64,000 nt of DNA from Planosporangium flavigriseum (GCF_011947225.1 NZ_JAATVW010000008.1:1-64000); one strand, 5' to 3'. Shown: positions 8,626 to 16,872, numbered from the stretch's first letter. The notes: generated from the letters alone by a model not told the origin. Translations and numbers: made by a program.

Positions 8626-11285
8626 CGAGCCAATTTCTCCTGAATGGACAGTGCGGGCCCGAGGAGTTCGGCGGTAAGGCGGCCAACTTGTCTCGCCTGA
8701 GCCGGGCCGGGTTCGAGGTGCCGGCGTGGACGGCCATCGGCACCGGCGTGTTCGACACGTACCGGAAAGCCACCGGGCTCGGCGCGCGGATCGACGCGGC
8801 GCTCGCCGAGGTGAGCGCCGACAACGCCGACGAGGTGGCCGCAGCCATCCGGGCCGCGTTCGCCGCGACGGCGCTCGACCCGGCCAGCCGGGCGGCGGTC
8901 GTCGACGCCTACGCCGAGGTCGCGGGCGGCGCGATAGCCGTGCGCTCGTCGGCTGTCGGTGAGGACTCCACCGGGCTGTCGTACGCCGGTCAGTACGATT
9001 CGTTCCTCAACGTGGTCGGGGTGGACGCCGTGGCCGACCGGGTCCGCGCCTGCTGGGCGTCGACCTACTCGGCCCGGTCCCTGACCTACCGCCTGCTGCA
9101 CGACCTGCCCGGGCAGGAGACCGGGATGGCCGTCATCCTCCAGCGCTTCGTGCCGGCCGAGGTCAGCGGCGTGCTGTTCACCGCGAACGTGCTGTCCGGC
9201 CGCCGTGACGAGATGCTGATCAGTGCCGTGTACGGGCTGGGTGAAGGCCTGGTGTCGGGTGCGGTCGACGCCGACACGGTCACCGTCGACCGCACCAGCG
9301 GCGCGGTGACCGACGTCGTCGTGGGGGAGAAGCGCGAGCGGATCACGCGCGCGGCCGGTGCGGGGTGCCGGACCGAGCGGGTGGAGCCGGGGCGCCGGGC
9401 GGCCCTCGCTTTGACAACCGCGCAGATCCACCTGTTGCGGGCCACCGGCGAGCGGATCGAAGAACTGTACGGCGCGCCGCAGGACGTCGAGTGGGCGTTC
9501 GCCGACGACCGGCTGTACGTCCTGCAGGCCCGCCCGATCACGGCACTGCCCGGCGGGGAGGGCGCCGGTGACGACGTGCGAGTCTGGGACAACTCGAACA
9601 TCATCGAGAGCTATGGCGAGATCACCGCCCCGCTCACGTTCAGCTTCGCCCGCGAGATGTACGGGCGGGTGTACCGGGAGTACTGCTCGCTACTCGGCGT
9701 GCCGCGCTCCCAACTGGCGCTGATGGAGCCCGACTTCGCCAGCATGCTCGGCTACTTCGACGGCCGGGTGTACTACAACGTGCTGAACTGGATCAAGGTG
9801 ATCGGGCTGCTCCCCGGTTACCGGCTGCACCGCCGGATCCTGGCCGCTGCGATGGGCGTACCGGAGACGCCGGTGGAGCGCGCGCACCGGCCGCGCCCGC
9901 TTCAGTACGGCTCCCGGCTGGTCACGGCGGGAGCGCGGGCCCGGATCGCGGTGACGTTCGGCTGGTACTGCCTGACGGTGAAGCCGTCGGTCGCCCGGTT
10001 CCTGCGCCGCTTCGAGGCCGTGTACCGGGAGGTCGACGCCGTTGACTACGCCCGGCTGCCCGCCGCCGAGGTGTACCGGCGCTTCACGCAGGTCGAGCGC
10101 ACGCTGCTGGCCCAGTGGGGGCGGATGGCCGTGCTGGACAACGTCATCATGCTCTCGTACGGGGTGTTGTACGCGCTGACCAGCAGGTGGCTGCCGGATG
10201 CGCCGGAGTGGTTCCGGTGGCACGTCGTCAAAGTTGGAGCCGACGTCGGGTCCACCCTGCCGGCCCGCCGGCTGATCGAGTTGGCGCGCGACCTGCGGCG
10301 CCGGCCGGAACTGGCGGCGGCGATCCGGGAGCGGCCCGCTCGGGAGGCGTACGACTGGCTGCGGGTCGCGCCGGGGCCGAGCGCCGCCCGGCTGCGCGAC
10401 GGGCTGGACCGGTACCTGCACGAGTTCGGCTACCGCAGCGCCAACGAGCTCAAGCTGGAAGAGCCCGACCTGCGCGAAGATCCGACCCTGCTGATGTCGA
10501 TGCTGCGCGACGCGCTGGAGGTGGGTGATGAACCCGGCCCGGCGGTCACTGAGGACGCCGACGCGTACCTGGACGCGCACCTGCGGGGGCCGCGCCGCTG
10601 GGTGTACGAGCGGGCCCGCCGGTCGGTGCGCGCCGTGCTGCGTGAGCGCGAGCGGGTGCGGTTCGCCCGTACCCGCGCGTTCGGCATGGCGCGGCGGATG
10701 CTCACCGCGATCGGGGCCGACCTTGCCCGGACCGGCGCGCTGAGCCAAGCCCGCGACGTCTTCTTCCTGCGGCTGGAGGAGCTGCGCGGCGCGTTCACCG
10801 GCACGATCGACCACCGTGAGCTGCGGCCGCTGGCGCAGCTGCGCCGCGACCAGCAGGACCGGCAGCGGCGCCTCCCGGCGCCCCCGCCTCGCTTCGTCAC
10901 GACGGGCGGGACGTACTGGGGACAGCGGCGCGCCGACGCTGCCACAGTGGACGGTGCGGAGGCCGGCGATGTGCTTCGTGGTACGCCGTCGAGTCCCGGC
11001 GTGGCCACCGGCGAGGCCAGGGTCCTGGACCGGCCCGGCGACGCGGGTGCCAACATCGTGGTCACCTACCGCACCGACCCCGGTTGGGTCGGGGTGCTCG
11101 CCAGCGCGACGGCGCTGCTCATCGAGCGGGGGAGTCCGCTCACCCACGTCGCCATCGCGGCCCGCGAGCTCGGCGTGCCGACGGTTGTCCAGATCCCGCG
11201 GCTGACCGACCGGGTCGCTACGGGGACGCGGCTGACCGTGGACGGCGCGGCGGGCACGGTGACGATCCATGCGGAGGAGGCATGA
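8622..11285 (+). CDS. PEP-synthase/rifampin-phosphotransferase-like enzyme
   Basis: 887 residues. The N-terminal third is a PPDK-type ATP-grasp domain (GGKAANLSRL near residue 18, AVRSSAVGEDS then SYAGQYDSFLNV, and VEWAFADDRLYVLQARPIT closing it). A long helical middle follows. The C-terminal swivelling phosphohistidine domain has GTPSSPGVATG and ERGSPLTHVAIAARE with H842. There is no C-terminal PEP/pyruvate-binding TIM barrel, so the layout is that of rifampin phosphotransferase, which moves the beta-phosphate of ATP to an alcohol. In this operon a phosphotransfer to a pathway intermediate is more likely than drug resistance. Starts by ATGA overlap with the fusion gene and ends with the same overlap into the nucleotidyltransferase. 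Confidence 0.8.
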   Translation: MTSQFLLNGQCGPEEFGGKAANLSRLSRAGFEVPAWTAIGTGVFDTYRKATGLGARIDAALAEVSADNADEVAAAIRAAFAATALDPASRAAVVDAYAEVAGGAIAVRSSAVGEDSTGLSYAGQYDSFLNVVGVDAVADRVRACWASTYSARSLTYRLLHDLPGQETGMAVILQRFVPAEVSGVLFTANVLSGRRDEMLISAVYGLGEGLVSGAVDADTVTVDRTSGAVTDVVVGEKRERITRAAGAGCRTERVEPGRRAALALTTAQIHLLRATGERIEELYGAPQDVEWAFADDRLYVLQARPITALPGGEGAGDDVRVWDNSNIIESYGEITAPLTFSFAREMYGRVYREYCSLLGVPRSQLALMEPDFASMLGYFDGRVYYNVLNWIKVIGLLPGYRLHRRILAAAMGVPETPVERAHRPRPLQYGSRLVTAGARARIAVTFGWYCLTVKPSVARFLRRFEAVYREVDAVDYARLPAAEVYRRFTQVERTLLAQWGRMAVLDNVIMLSYGVLYALTSRWLPDAPEWFRWHVVKVGADVGSTLPARRLIELARDLRRRPELAAAIRERPAREAYDWLRVAPGPSAARLRDGLDRYLHEFGYRSANELKLEEPDLREDPTLLMSMLRDALEVGDEPGPAVTEDADAYLDAHLRGPRRWVYERARRSVRAVLRERERVRFARTRAFGMARRMLTAIGADLARTGALSQARDVFFLRLEELRGAFTGTIDHRELRPLAQLRRDQQDRQRRLPAPPPRFVTTGGTYWGQRRADAATVDGAEAGDVLRGTPSSPGVATGEARVLDRPGDAGANIVVTYRTDPGWVGVLASATALLIERGSPLTHVAIAARELGVPTVVQIPRLTDRVATGTRLTVDGAAGTVTIHAEEA

Positions 11286-12409
11286 ACACCCCCGCGGAGA
11301 ACCGGCGGCGCGCGGCGCTGGACGCCCGGCTGCGCGGCTTTCACGGCGTCGGCGTCTCCGACGTGCTCGCCGTCGTGGACTACCTGCGGGAGCCGGCGGA
11401 CACCGTCATCGCCGGCGGCTCGCTCACCTTCGGGCTCGGCAACCGGCTCAGCGACTTCGACGTCGTGGTCTGCGGCGCGACCACGGCGCGGTCCCTGGTG
11501 CCGCTGCAGCACTGGGTCTCGACGCTGCGGGTCGACGTGTGGACCCGTTCGCACGCCGACATCAACGCGCTGTTCGTACTCGCCGCGCAAGCACTCGGCC
11601 GGCACGCGCCGATCGCCGGCGCCTTCGGCAGCGTCGAGCAGGAGCAGCAACTCAAGCTCCTGCACCGGGTCGCGTTCGGGCTGGGCCTGGCCGGCGCGCC
11701 GCTCGCCCCGGCCTCGGTGCCGGACTTCCGGGCGGTCGCCCGCGACCTGGTGCTGCGCGAGTACGCCGAGCGGCTGCGGGAGTCGATCTGGGTGGCGCAG
11801 CTGGCCGCCCGATCCCACCGCTGGCTGACCGCGGTGGTCAACGCCCGCGAGGCCGTGGAGGAGGCGTTCACGGTCGTGCTCACGGCCTGCGGTGTGCCGT
11901 TCACCGGGGACAAGTGGCTGCACGAGCGGCTGAAGAGCCACGCGCCGGACCTGCGCGACGCGTACCGCCGGTACGCGTCGCTGCCGACCGGGGTGGCGGA
12001 CTGCGCCGCCTATGTCGCCGACGCGGTCGCGCTCGTCGGGCGGCTGACCGGCGTGCCGACCGAACCCGACCAGTTGACGGCGCTGGTGAGCTGGGTCGGC
12101 TCGGGCCTGAGCGTGTGCAAGACCGGCGATACGTGGTTGCTGGTCGCCCCGGCGGTGGGTGGTCTGTGGGAGCTGTCCGAGGCGGAGCTGGCCGCGTGGC
12201 GGGAACTGGCCGAATCAGCGATGACCACGATCGCCGAGCCGGCCGGCGCCGGTGTTGCGGAGACGAGGGTGTGGCGCGGCGGCGGGCGGGCGGAGACCGA
12301 CTTCTGTCTCGGCCTGTACGAGCGCGGGCTGGCGCAGCCGCGCTGGGACCGGGGCGTACCAGTGGCCGAGCTGGCGGTCGCGTCAGAGGTGGCGGGGGCG
12401 GTGCTATGA
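11282..12409 (+). CDS. Nucleotidyltransferase-superfamily protein
   Basis: 375 residues with an N-terminal pol-beta-type nucleotidyltransferase signature: GGSLTFGLGNRLSDFDVVV, giving the GG/GS and D58-x-D60 metal ligands. The middle (residues about 120-260) is helical and the C-terminal part contains SVCKTGDTWLLVAPAVGGLW. Such enzymes transfer NMP groups to small molecules, proteins or RNA; here a small-molecule substrate from the operon is an inference. A GGAGG lies just ahead of the ATG, which also overlaps the upstream stop. I cannot place it in a narrower family. The gene is followed by a 9-bp repeat that separates it from the next start. Confidence 0.65.
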   Translation: MNTPAENRRRAALDARLRGFHGVGVSDVLAVVDYLREPADTVIAGGSLTFGLGNRLSDFDVVVCGATTARSLVPLQHWVSTLRVDVWTRSHADINALFVLAAQALGRHAPIAGAFGSVEQEQQLKLLHRVAFGLGLAGAPLAPASVPDFRAVARDLVLREYAERLRESIWVAQLAARSHRWLTAVVNAREAVEEAFTVVLTACGVPFTGDKWLHERLKSHAPDLRDAYRRYASLPTGVADCAAYVADAVALVGRLTGVPTEPDQLTALVSWVGSGLSVCKTGDTWLLVAPAVGGLWELSEAELAAWRELAESAMTTIAEPAGAGVAETRVWRGGGRAETDFCLGLYERGLAQPRWDRGVPVAELAVASEVAGAVL

Positions 12410-12435
12410 AGGCGGTGATGGCGGTGAAGGCGGTG
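12409..12435. repeat. 9-bp tandem repeat, three copies, at a gene junction
   Basis: AAGGCGGTG, ATGGCGGTG and AAGGCGGTG follow each other directly after the nucleotidyltransferase stop and end 2 bp before the next ATG at 12438. It forms the only real spacer between these two operon genes and includes several GGCGG tracts. Confidence 0.8.
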
Positions 12436-12437
12436 CG

Positions 12438-12950
12438 ATGAAGACAATCGATGTCGACGCCCGGCGGTACGCCTGGTGCCGCGGGCACGCGATGTGGTGG
12501 GTCGGGCTTCCGATCGCGGCGTTGCTGGAGGACCTGCGCGGTGCGGTCGTCGAGGGGCAGGACGGCCTGGTGCACCGCAACGCGCGCGTGATCGGGCAGA
12601 GCTGCGCCGTCGTGCTCAACCTGGTGCTCCACCACGATCGACCGCTGCCGGCGGCCCGGGTCCGGGCGCCCTGGGCCCTGGCACGCGTCGGGGACCACCC
12701 CCTCGGCCGGGAGTGCGAAAGCCTCGTCCGGGCCGGCTGGGACGTTCCCGCCGACGAGCTGGCCGATCGGTGCGAGCGCCTGGTCGCCGGCGTACGGGCG
12801 CTGCTGGGTGACGTCCCGGATCCGCTCGTGCCGGCGGGGTACTTTCCGTCGCTCGCGCTCGCACGGGACTGGCTGAAGCTCGCGGAACTGGTGGGGGAGG
12901 AAGGCTTCCTGCCGAAGGAGTGGTCCCAGGAGGAGGGTAGGAATGCGTGA
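12438..12950 (+). CDS. Unknown conserved-looking protein in the biosynthetic operon
   Basis: 170 residues that I do not recognise. It is soluble, rich in histidine and tryptophan near the start (RYAWCRGHAMWWVGLP) and helical through residues 20-60 (NARVIGQSCAVVLNLVLHH), and ends with LARDWLKLAELVGEEGFLP. It lacks signal peptide and membrane segments. It directly follows the nucleotidyltransferase, and a helical partner of that enzyme is one possibility, but no HEPN R-x4-6-H motif is evident. The ATG at 12438 sits 2 bp after the 9-bp repeat. Confidence 0.55.
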   Translation: MKTIDVDARRYAWCRGHAMWWVGLPIAALLEDLRGAVVEGQDGLVHRNARVIGQSCAVVLNLVLHHDRPLPAARVRAPWALARVGDHPLGRECESLVRAGWDVPADELADRCERLVAGVRALLGDVPDPLVPAGYFPSLALARDWLKLAELVGEEGFLPKEWSQEEGRNA

Positions 12951-12958
12951 GGTGAGAC

Positions 12959-13447
12959 ATGCCTGAGGTGGCGTTCGAACTGGACATCCAGGCGCCCGCC
13001 GCGCGCGTCTGGGAGGTCGTCACCGCGATCGAGCGGTACCCCGACTCGATGGACAGCGTGCGCTGGGTGAAGATCATCGACGGTACCGATCCGCTGTCCC
13101 GGCGCAGCGGCTGGTCGGTCCTGCTCAAGGGTTCGATCCTGGAGTGGGAGGAGGTCGAGAAGCTCGACCCGGACAACCTCGTCATGGCGTTCCACCAGGT
13201 GGCCGGGGACATGGAGAGCTTCGACGGCGCGTGGCGCGTCACCCCGATCGACGAGGCCCGTACCAACGTGAAGCTGGACATCACGTTCGAGATCGGTATC
13301 CCGCTGCTCGCGGACATGCTCAATCCGGTCGCCGAGCGCTCGCTGCGCGCCAACAGCCGGGAGATGCTGCTCGGCATCGAGCGCGACGCGGTCGCGGCGG
13401 CGGATCGGCGCTACGGGATCCACACCGACCCGGCACGGCTGAGCTGA
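12959..13447 (+). CDS. SRPBCC (polyketide cyclase/START-like) protein
   Basis: 162 residues with the SRPBCC pattern: an opening strand VAFELDIQAPAARVWEVVTAIERYP, a central WSVLLKG...EWEE beta meander, and a long C-terminal helix around ERSLRANSREMLLGIERDA. The fold forms a deep hydrophobic pocket used for lipid binding or for cyclisation/dehydration of polyketide-like intermediates. As the last gene of the operon (8 bp after the previous stop) it may shape or bind the product. Start ATG 12959 is preceded by GAGGTGAG. Its last 37 bp overlap the converging SDR gene. Confidence 0.75.
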   Translation: MPEVAFELDIQAPAARVWEVVTAIERYPDSMDSVRWVKIIDGTDPLSRRSGWSVLLKGSILEWEEVEKLDPDNLVMAFHQVAGDMESFDGAWRVTPIDEARTNVKLDITFEIGIPLLADMLNPVAERSLRANSREMLLGIERDAVAAADRRYGIHTDPARLS

Positions 13448-14358
13448 ACCTCGTGTACGCGGCGGAGCGTGCCCGGGGCGGCCAGGAAGGTCACCGTCGA
13501 GGCGATCTCCCCGAGCTCGACCGCGAGGTCTGACTCCCCGTCGGTCCGCGCGCCGATCGCGTCGTGGGCCCCGCCGATCACACCGTGGGTCCCGCCGATC
13601 ACACCGTGGGTCCCGCCGATCACACCGTGGGTCCCGCCGATCGCGCCGTCGATGATGACCAGGGCGACGTGGATGCCGTCCGCGCGTAGCTCGTTCGCTG
13701 CCGCGTGGACGAGCGCGCGGGTGGCGAACGCCCCTGCGGCCCATGCGCCGCGGCCCGGCTGGGCGCGCAGGCTCGAGCCGCCGGTGAGCTGAATCAACGT
13801 TCCCCCGTCCGGCCGCAGCGCGTCCGCGCCCGCGTGGAGGAACACGAACGCCTGCTCGGCGACTGCCACGCCCCAGGCGCGGAACGTCGCGAGGTCCGCG
13901 TCGGCGATCGGGCCGCCGCCGAATTGGCCGGGCGGCACGCGTGCTGCCACCGCGTTCACCACCAGGTCCAGGCCGCCCTGCTCGGCGCGCGCGCCGTCGA
14001 GGACCCGGCGCAGCTCATCGGGGTCGCCGGCGTCTGCCCGGACCGTACGGGCACCCCGGTCCCGTACCGCCCGGAGCGTCTGTGCGCTGCGGGCCACCGC
14101 GGTCACGCGCCACCCGTCGGCGAGCAGCCGGCCGACGATCGCGCCACCGGTCTTGCGGGCGCCGAGAACGACGGCGCTGCCACCTGTGTCGGACACGACA
14201 CCCCCCACGGTGGTCATCCCTACGGCCAGCCCGACGGTCATTCCTACGGGCATTCCTGCGGCCAACCCGACGGCCAACCCGACGGCCGTCCCGGCGTTGC
14301 CGCCGCTGACCTTATCGGCACCGGCGCCGACCAAGCCACCACCGTCCAATGAGTACAT
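13411..14358 (-). CDS. Atypical SDR lacking the Y-x-x-x-K catalytic pair
   Basis: 315 residues if the first ATG is used; ATG 14217 would give about 268 and removes a low-complexity leader of GLAVGL, AAGM, PVGM and TVGL repeats, so 14217 may be the true start. The body follows a classical SDR: SAVVLGARKTGGAIVGRLL, LDLVVNAVAAR, LIQLTGGSS and HAAANELRADGIHVALV. The glycine motif is degenerate and the usual Y-x-x-x-K region reads AWAAGAFATR, so tyrosine and lysine are both missing and ordinary dehydrogenase chemistry is doubtful. Three IGGTHGV heptapeptides come from a 21-bp repeat. It faces the biosynthetic operon and overlaps its last gene by 37 bp. Confidence 0.65.
   Translation of the reverse strand: MYSLDGGGLVGAGADKVSGGNAGTAVGLAVGLAAGMPVGMTVGLAVGMTTVGGVVSDTGGSAVVLGARKTGGAIVGRLLADGWRVTAVARSAQTLRAVRDRGARTVRADAGDPDELRRVLDGARAEQGGLDLVVNAVAARVPPGQFGGGPIADADLATFRAWGVAVAEQAFVFLHAGADALRPDGGTLIQLTGGSSLRAQPGRGAWAAGAFATRALVHAAANELRADGIHVALVIIDGAIGGTHGVIGGTHGVIGGTHGVIGGAHDAIGARTDGESDLAVELGEIASTVTFLAAPGTLRRVHEVQLSRAGSVWIP
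13579..13641. repeat. 21-bp perfect tandem repeat, three copies
   Basis: Three identical 21-bp units run head to tail (each starting CACACCGTGGG and ending CCCGCCGAT), with partial copies on both sides. In the SDR gene each unit encodes one IGGTHGV heptapeptide. Confidence 0.95.
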
Positions 14359-14617
14359 TAATCACAAAAGAGAGCTGGTGGACGATGTGTTCCCGACGCG
14401 GCTCGGTGTGCTATTGAATCGATGCTTGCAGGGTCCCATGTCCCGGCGGCGGACTGTGGTGTCCACCCGGTTCCGGCCGACGGAGACCGGTGCGGGTTGC
14501 ACGTGCTCCGGGTAACAGCGGCGGTGCTTGGCAGGGTGGGTACCCGGCAGTAGTGTCAACGCGTCCGTTCCGGTCACCGGTCACCGCGGGTGCCGCCGGG
14601 ACGGGCCCGTCGAGTCG

Positions 14618-14745
14618 TGTTCAACGAGCCGGGGACCCATCGCAATCCTGGGGTGAATCCGCGGGCCATGGCCTGTGGTAGGGCGACCTTTCGCGCCCGA
14701 ATCCGACAGCTAACCCGGTAGGCGGCAGCGTAAGGAGACCACGTA
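14618..14745 (+). promoter_or_regulatory. c-di-AMP riboswitch (ydaO-yuaA class)
   Basis: The segment shows the conserved blocks of the ydaO-yuaA aptamer in order: AACGAGCCGGGGACCCA near 14622, GGGGTGAATCC at 14650-14660, GGGCGACC..CGCCCGAATCCG as a paired arm at 14681-14705, and TAACCCGGTAGGC at 14711-14723, followed by TAAGGAGACC. In actinobacteria this riboswitch precedes genes for cell-wall hydrolases and secreted peptidases and turns them off when c-di-AMP is bound. The next gene downstream is a secreted C39-like protein at 15081, which fits. The match is by recognition of the conserved blocks, not by a covariance search. Confidence 0.88.
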
Positions 14746-15080
14746 CGTGCAAGCCCGCCTGCCATCCTCCACATTCTTGCGCCGCGCCACTCTCGTGCCT
14801 TGGTACGTCCGGTTCGAAGCCGGCCCGTGACGTTGGATCACTAGGCCGCGGCGGTCTCACTGCAGGCGTACTGCACTGATCGGTCCCGTGCTGCTCGGCC
14901 CTGCCGGTAGCACCATCCTGGCGCGGCCTCCGCGGCTTCGCGCACCTGACACCACGCCCCCGCTCGGCTCGGGCATCCCCTTGGGCGTCGCTGGCTCATC
15001 CGGCGCGGCGTCGTCCCGCACTCGCTCGCGATTTGTCGATGTGCCTACGCACGACGAGGGCACATCTGTGGAGGAATTTC
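14746..15080 (+). other. Leader between riboswitch and the C39-like gene
   Basis: About 335 bp with no recognisable gene. A short hairpin CCGG-TTCGAAG-CCGG occurs at about 14806-14820, and further GC-rich arms occur near 14925-14990; any of these could serve as the expression platform. GGAGG at about 15069 is the ribosome binding site of the gene starting at 15081. Confidence 0.45.
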
Positions 15081-15983
15081 GTGCAGTCCAAACATGCTCG
15101 CCGCAGGTCCCGCCATGCCGCGCCCAGGCGCGTTCCCCGGGGACCGGTCACCGCCGCCGCGATTCTCGTCGTCGGCGTAACCGGTGCCGTCGTGCTGAGT
15201 CAGGCCCCGAGCCAGGCGGAATCACGGGTCTTCTCGGCGGTCGGCGCGACCGACGCGGCCCGCGACAACGGCGGTAGGGCCGCGCGGATCCAGAACCGCG
15301 CGGCCGCGCCGGCGGCCACCCAGGCGCCGGCCATTCAGGCACCGATGGCTTCGCCCGCGCCCACGGGTACCCGGGCGCCGGCGGTCACGAAGGCGGCGGT
15401 GGCCGCCCAGGCGGCGGCACCCGCGCAGGCGCAGGCGGTACCCGCTCAACCCCCGACGCCGCCGCCACCGCCGGCGTCGAAGGTGCTCAACTACCAGTTC
15501 CAACTGCAGCCGAACTACTACTACTGCGGTCCGGCGGCCACCCGGATCGCGCTCAGCGCGAGCGGCCACCTCCTCAGCCAGGACGAGATCGCGACCAAGC
15601 TGGGCACCACGACGGGCGGGACGAACTCGGCCCACGACACGACCCGCGCGCTGAACAGCGTGCTCGGCGCCAACGTCTACCAGACCAGGGAGATTCCGGG
15701 ACCGGCCGCCACCACCGCCCAGACGGATCAGCTACAGGCCGACGCCGTGCGCGCCATCAGCGGCGGCCGAGCCCTGGTCACCAACGTCGTCGGCGCGGTG
15801 ACGGACATCGCCGGGGGCTTTCACAGCTACGGGGGAGGGCACTACGTGAGCGTCGTCGGGTACGAAGACAACGGCCGGCGGGTGAAGGTCGCGGACCCTG
15901 CCAACGCCAACGGCGACGGTACGTACTGGGTGACCACCATCAACATGACGAAGTGGATGGTCAACCGCGGCTACTCGTACTGA
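15081..15983 (+). CDS. Secreted C39-like peptidase-family protein
   Basis: 300 residues. A twin-arginine-like basic start (KHARRRSRHAAPRR) precedes a hydrophobic core VTAAAILVVGVTGAVVL, giving a signal peptide, then a long Ala/Pro/Gln linker to about residue 132. The catalytic domain has NYYYCGPAATRIAL with C149, GGGHYVSVVGYE with the histidine, and VADPAN with the aspartate: a papain-like C-H-D triad of the C39-like group. It would act outside the cell, probably on peptides of the cell wall. Start GTG 15081 is chosen because GGAGG precedes it; the riboswitch at 14618-14745 suggests control by c-di-AMP. A strong hairpin follows the stop. Confidence 0.82.
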   Translation: MQSKHARRRSRHAAPRRVPRGPVTAAAILVVGVTGAVVLSQAPSQAESRVFSAVGATDAARDNGGRAARIQNRAAAPAATQAPAIQAPMASPAPTGTRAPAVTKAAVAAQAAAPAQAQAVPAQPPTPPPPPASKVLNYQFQLQPNYYYCGPAATRIALSASGHLLSQDEIATKLGTTTGGTNSAHDTTRALNSVLGANVYQTREIPGPAATTAQTDQLQADAVRAISGGRALVTNVVGAVTDIAGGFHSYGGGHYVSVVGYEDNGRRVKVADPANANGDGTYWVTTINMTKWMVNRGYSY

Positions 15984-15999
15984 GCCGACAGCGGCACCG

Positions 16000-16032
16000 G
16001 GCGGCTCGACCATGTGACGTGGTCGGGCCGCC
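16000..16032 (+). terminator. Hairpin terminator after the C39-like gene
   Basis: Arms 16000-16014 and 16018-16032 pair over 15 bp with two G-U pairs around a TGA loop, 17 bp after the stop codon. The sequence then reads CTACCCCTTT. There is no long T run, as usual for GC-rich actinomycetes. Confidence 0.7.
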
Positions 16033-16095
16033 TACCCCTTTCCGGCCCCACTCGTGATGCGTCAAGATCTGTGGGCGTCCGTGGAAGGGGGTGCC

Positions 16096-16872
16096 GTGAC
16101 CAGTCCGGAACTGATCAGGGGCTTGCAGGAGCGAGCGGCCCGGGCCCTGCCCGCGGAGCGCGTCGAGGACGCGGAGGGGTGGTGGCTGCGCCACGCTCCC
16201 CGCTGCTCCTGGTGGGTGGGGACGGTGCTGCCGCACCGTACGGCCGGCCCGGGCGAGTTGACGCGCCGGGTCGTCGGGGCGGAGAGGTTCTACGCCGCTC
16301 ACGGCACGGTCGCGCGGTTCCAGATCAGTCCGGGCGTCTGTCCGGACGGTCTCGACACGTTGTTGGCCGAGCGCGGCTACTGCCCGGAAAGCCCGGCGTC
16401 TTTGCAGGTGGCCACCGACGCCCAGGTCCTGGATCGACTGCTGGGCTCGGATCGGCCGCCGTCAGATGCGCTGCGGGTCGAGGTGGACGACCGCCCGACC
16501 CGCGCGTGGTTCGACGCCTGGTACGCGGTGCACGGTCACGGCGGCGACCCTCGGACCGAGTGGGACCTGCTCGAACGGGTGGCGCGGCCGAGCGGGTACG
16601 CCCGCGCGATGGACGGGGATGACGTCGTCGCGGTGGCCCGTGCGGTCGCCGACACCGGCTGGGCCGGGGTGTTCGGCATGGCGACGCTTCCCCGGGCTCG
16701 TGGCAAAGGCGCGGCCCGCCGCGTACTGGCCGCGCTGGCCAGCTGGGCCGGCACTCATCGGGCTGACCGCCTGTACCTCCAGGTGGAGCGCGACAACGTG
16801 CCGGCTCTCCGGCTGTACGAGCTGGCGGGTTTCACCGAGATATGTGCCTACCACTACCGCACCGCGCGGTGA
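16096..16872 (+). CDS. GNAT family N-acetyltransferase
   Basis: 258 residues. The C-terminal half carries the GNAT core: a strand VFGMATLPRARGKGAARRVLAAL with the acetyl-CoA binding R-x-x-G-x-G/A pattern (RARGKGAA), then LYLQVERDNVPALRLYELAGF typical of motif B. The N-terminal half (to about residue 130) is a divergent GNAT-like domain. The substrate is unknown. GTG 16096 is preferred because GGAAGGGGGT precedes it; an ATG at 16054 falls too close to the hairpin of the previous gene. It converges with the next gene. Confidence 0.75.
   Translation: MTSPELIRGLQERAARALPAERVEDAEGWWLRHAPRCSWWVGTVLPHRTAGPGELTRRVVGAERFYAAHGTVARFQISPGVCPDGLDTLLAERGYCPESPASLQVATDAQVLDRLLGSDRPPSDALRVEVDDRPTRAWFDAWYAVHGHGGDPRTEWDLLERVARPSGYARAMDGDDVVAVARAVADTGWAGVFGMATLPRARGKGAARRVLAALASWAGTHRADRLYLQVERDNVPALRLYELAGFTEICAYHYRTAR

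Noticed and set aside
9690-11270. 526-residue minus-strand frame opposite the phosphotransferase-like gene
   Set aside because: A shadow frame caused by high GC at third positions of the real gene; no start signal or motif.
8622-11285. Phosphonate biosynthesis because of the PEP-synthase-like enzyme
   Set aside because: No PEP mutase (EDKxxxxxNS motif) or phosphonopyruvate decarboxylase is present, and the enzyme lacks the PEP-binding domain.
2888-13447. Classical gamma-butyrolactone signalling locus
   Set aside because: An AfsA domain alone is present; no ScbR/ArpA-type receptor or typical reductase partner lies nearby, and the other genes do not fit a signal-only locus.
14806-14820. T-arm-like hairpin CCGG-TTCGAAG-CCGG suggesting a tRNA
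   Set aside because: No acceptor, D or anticodon arm surrounds it; it lies in the riboswitch leader and is better seen as a local hairpin.
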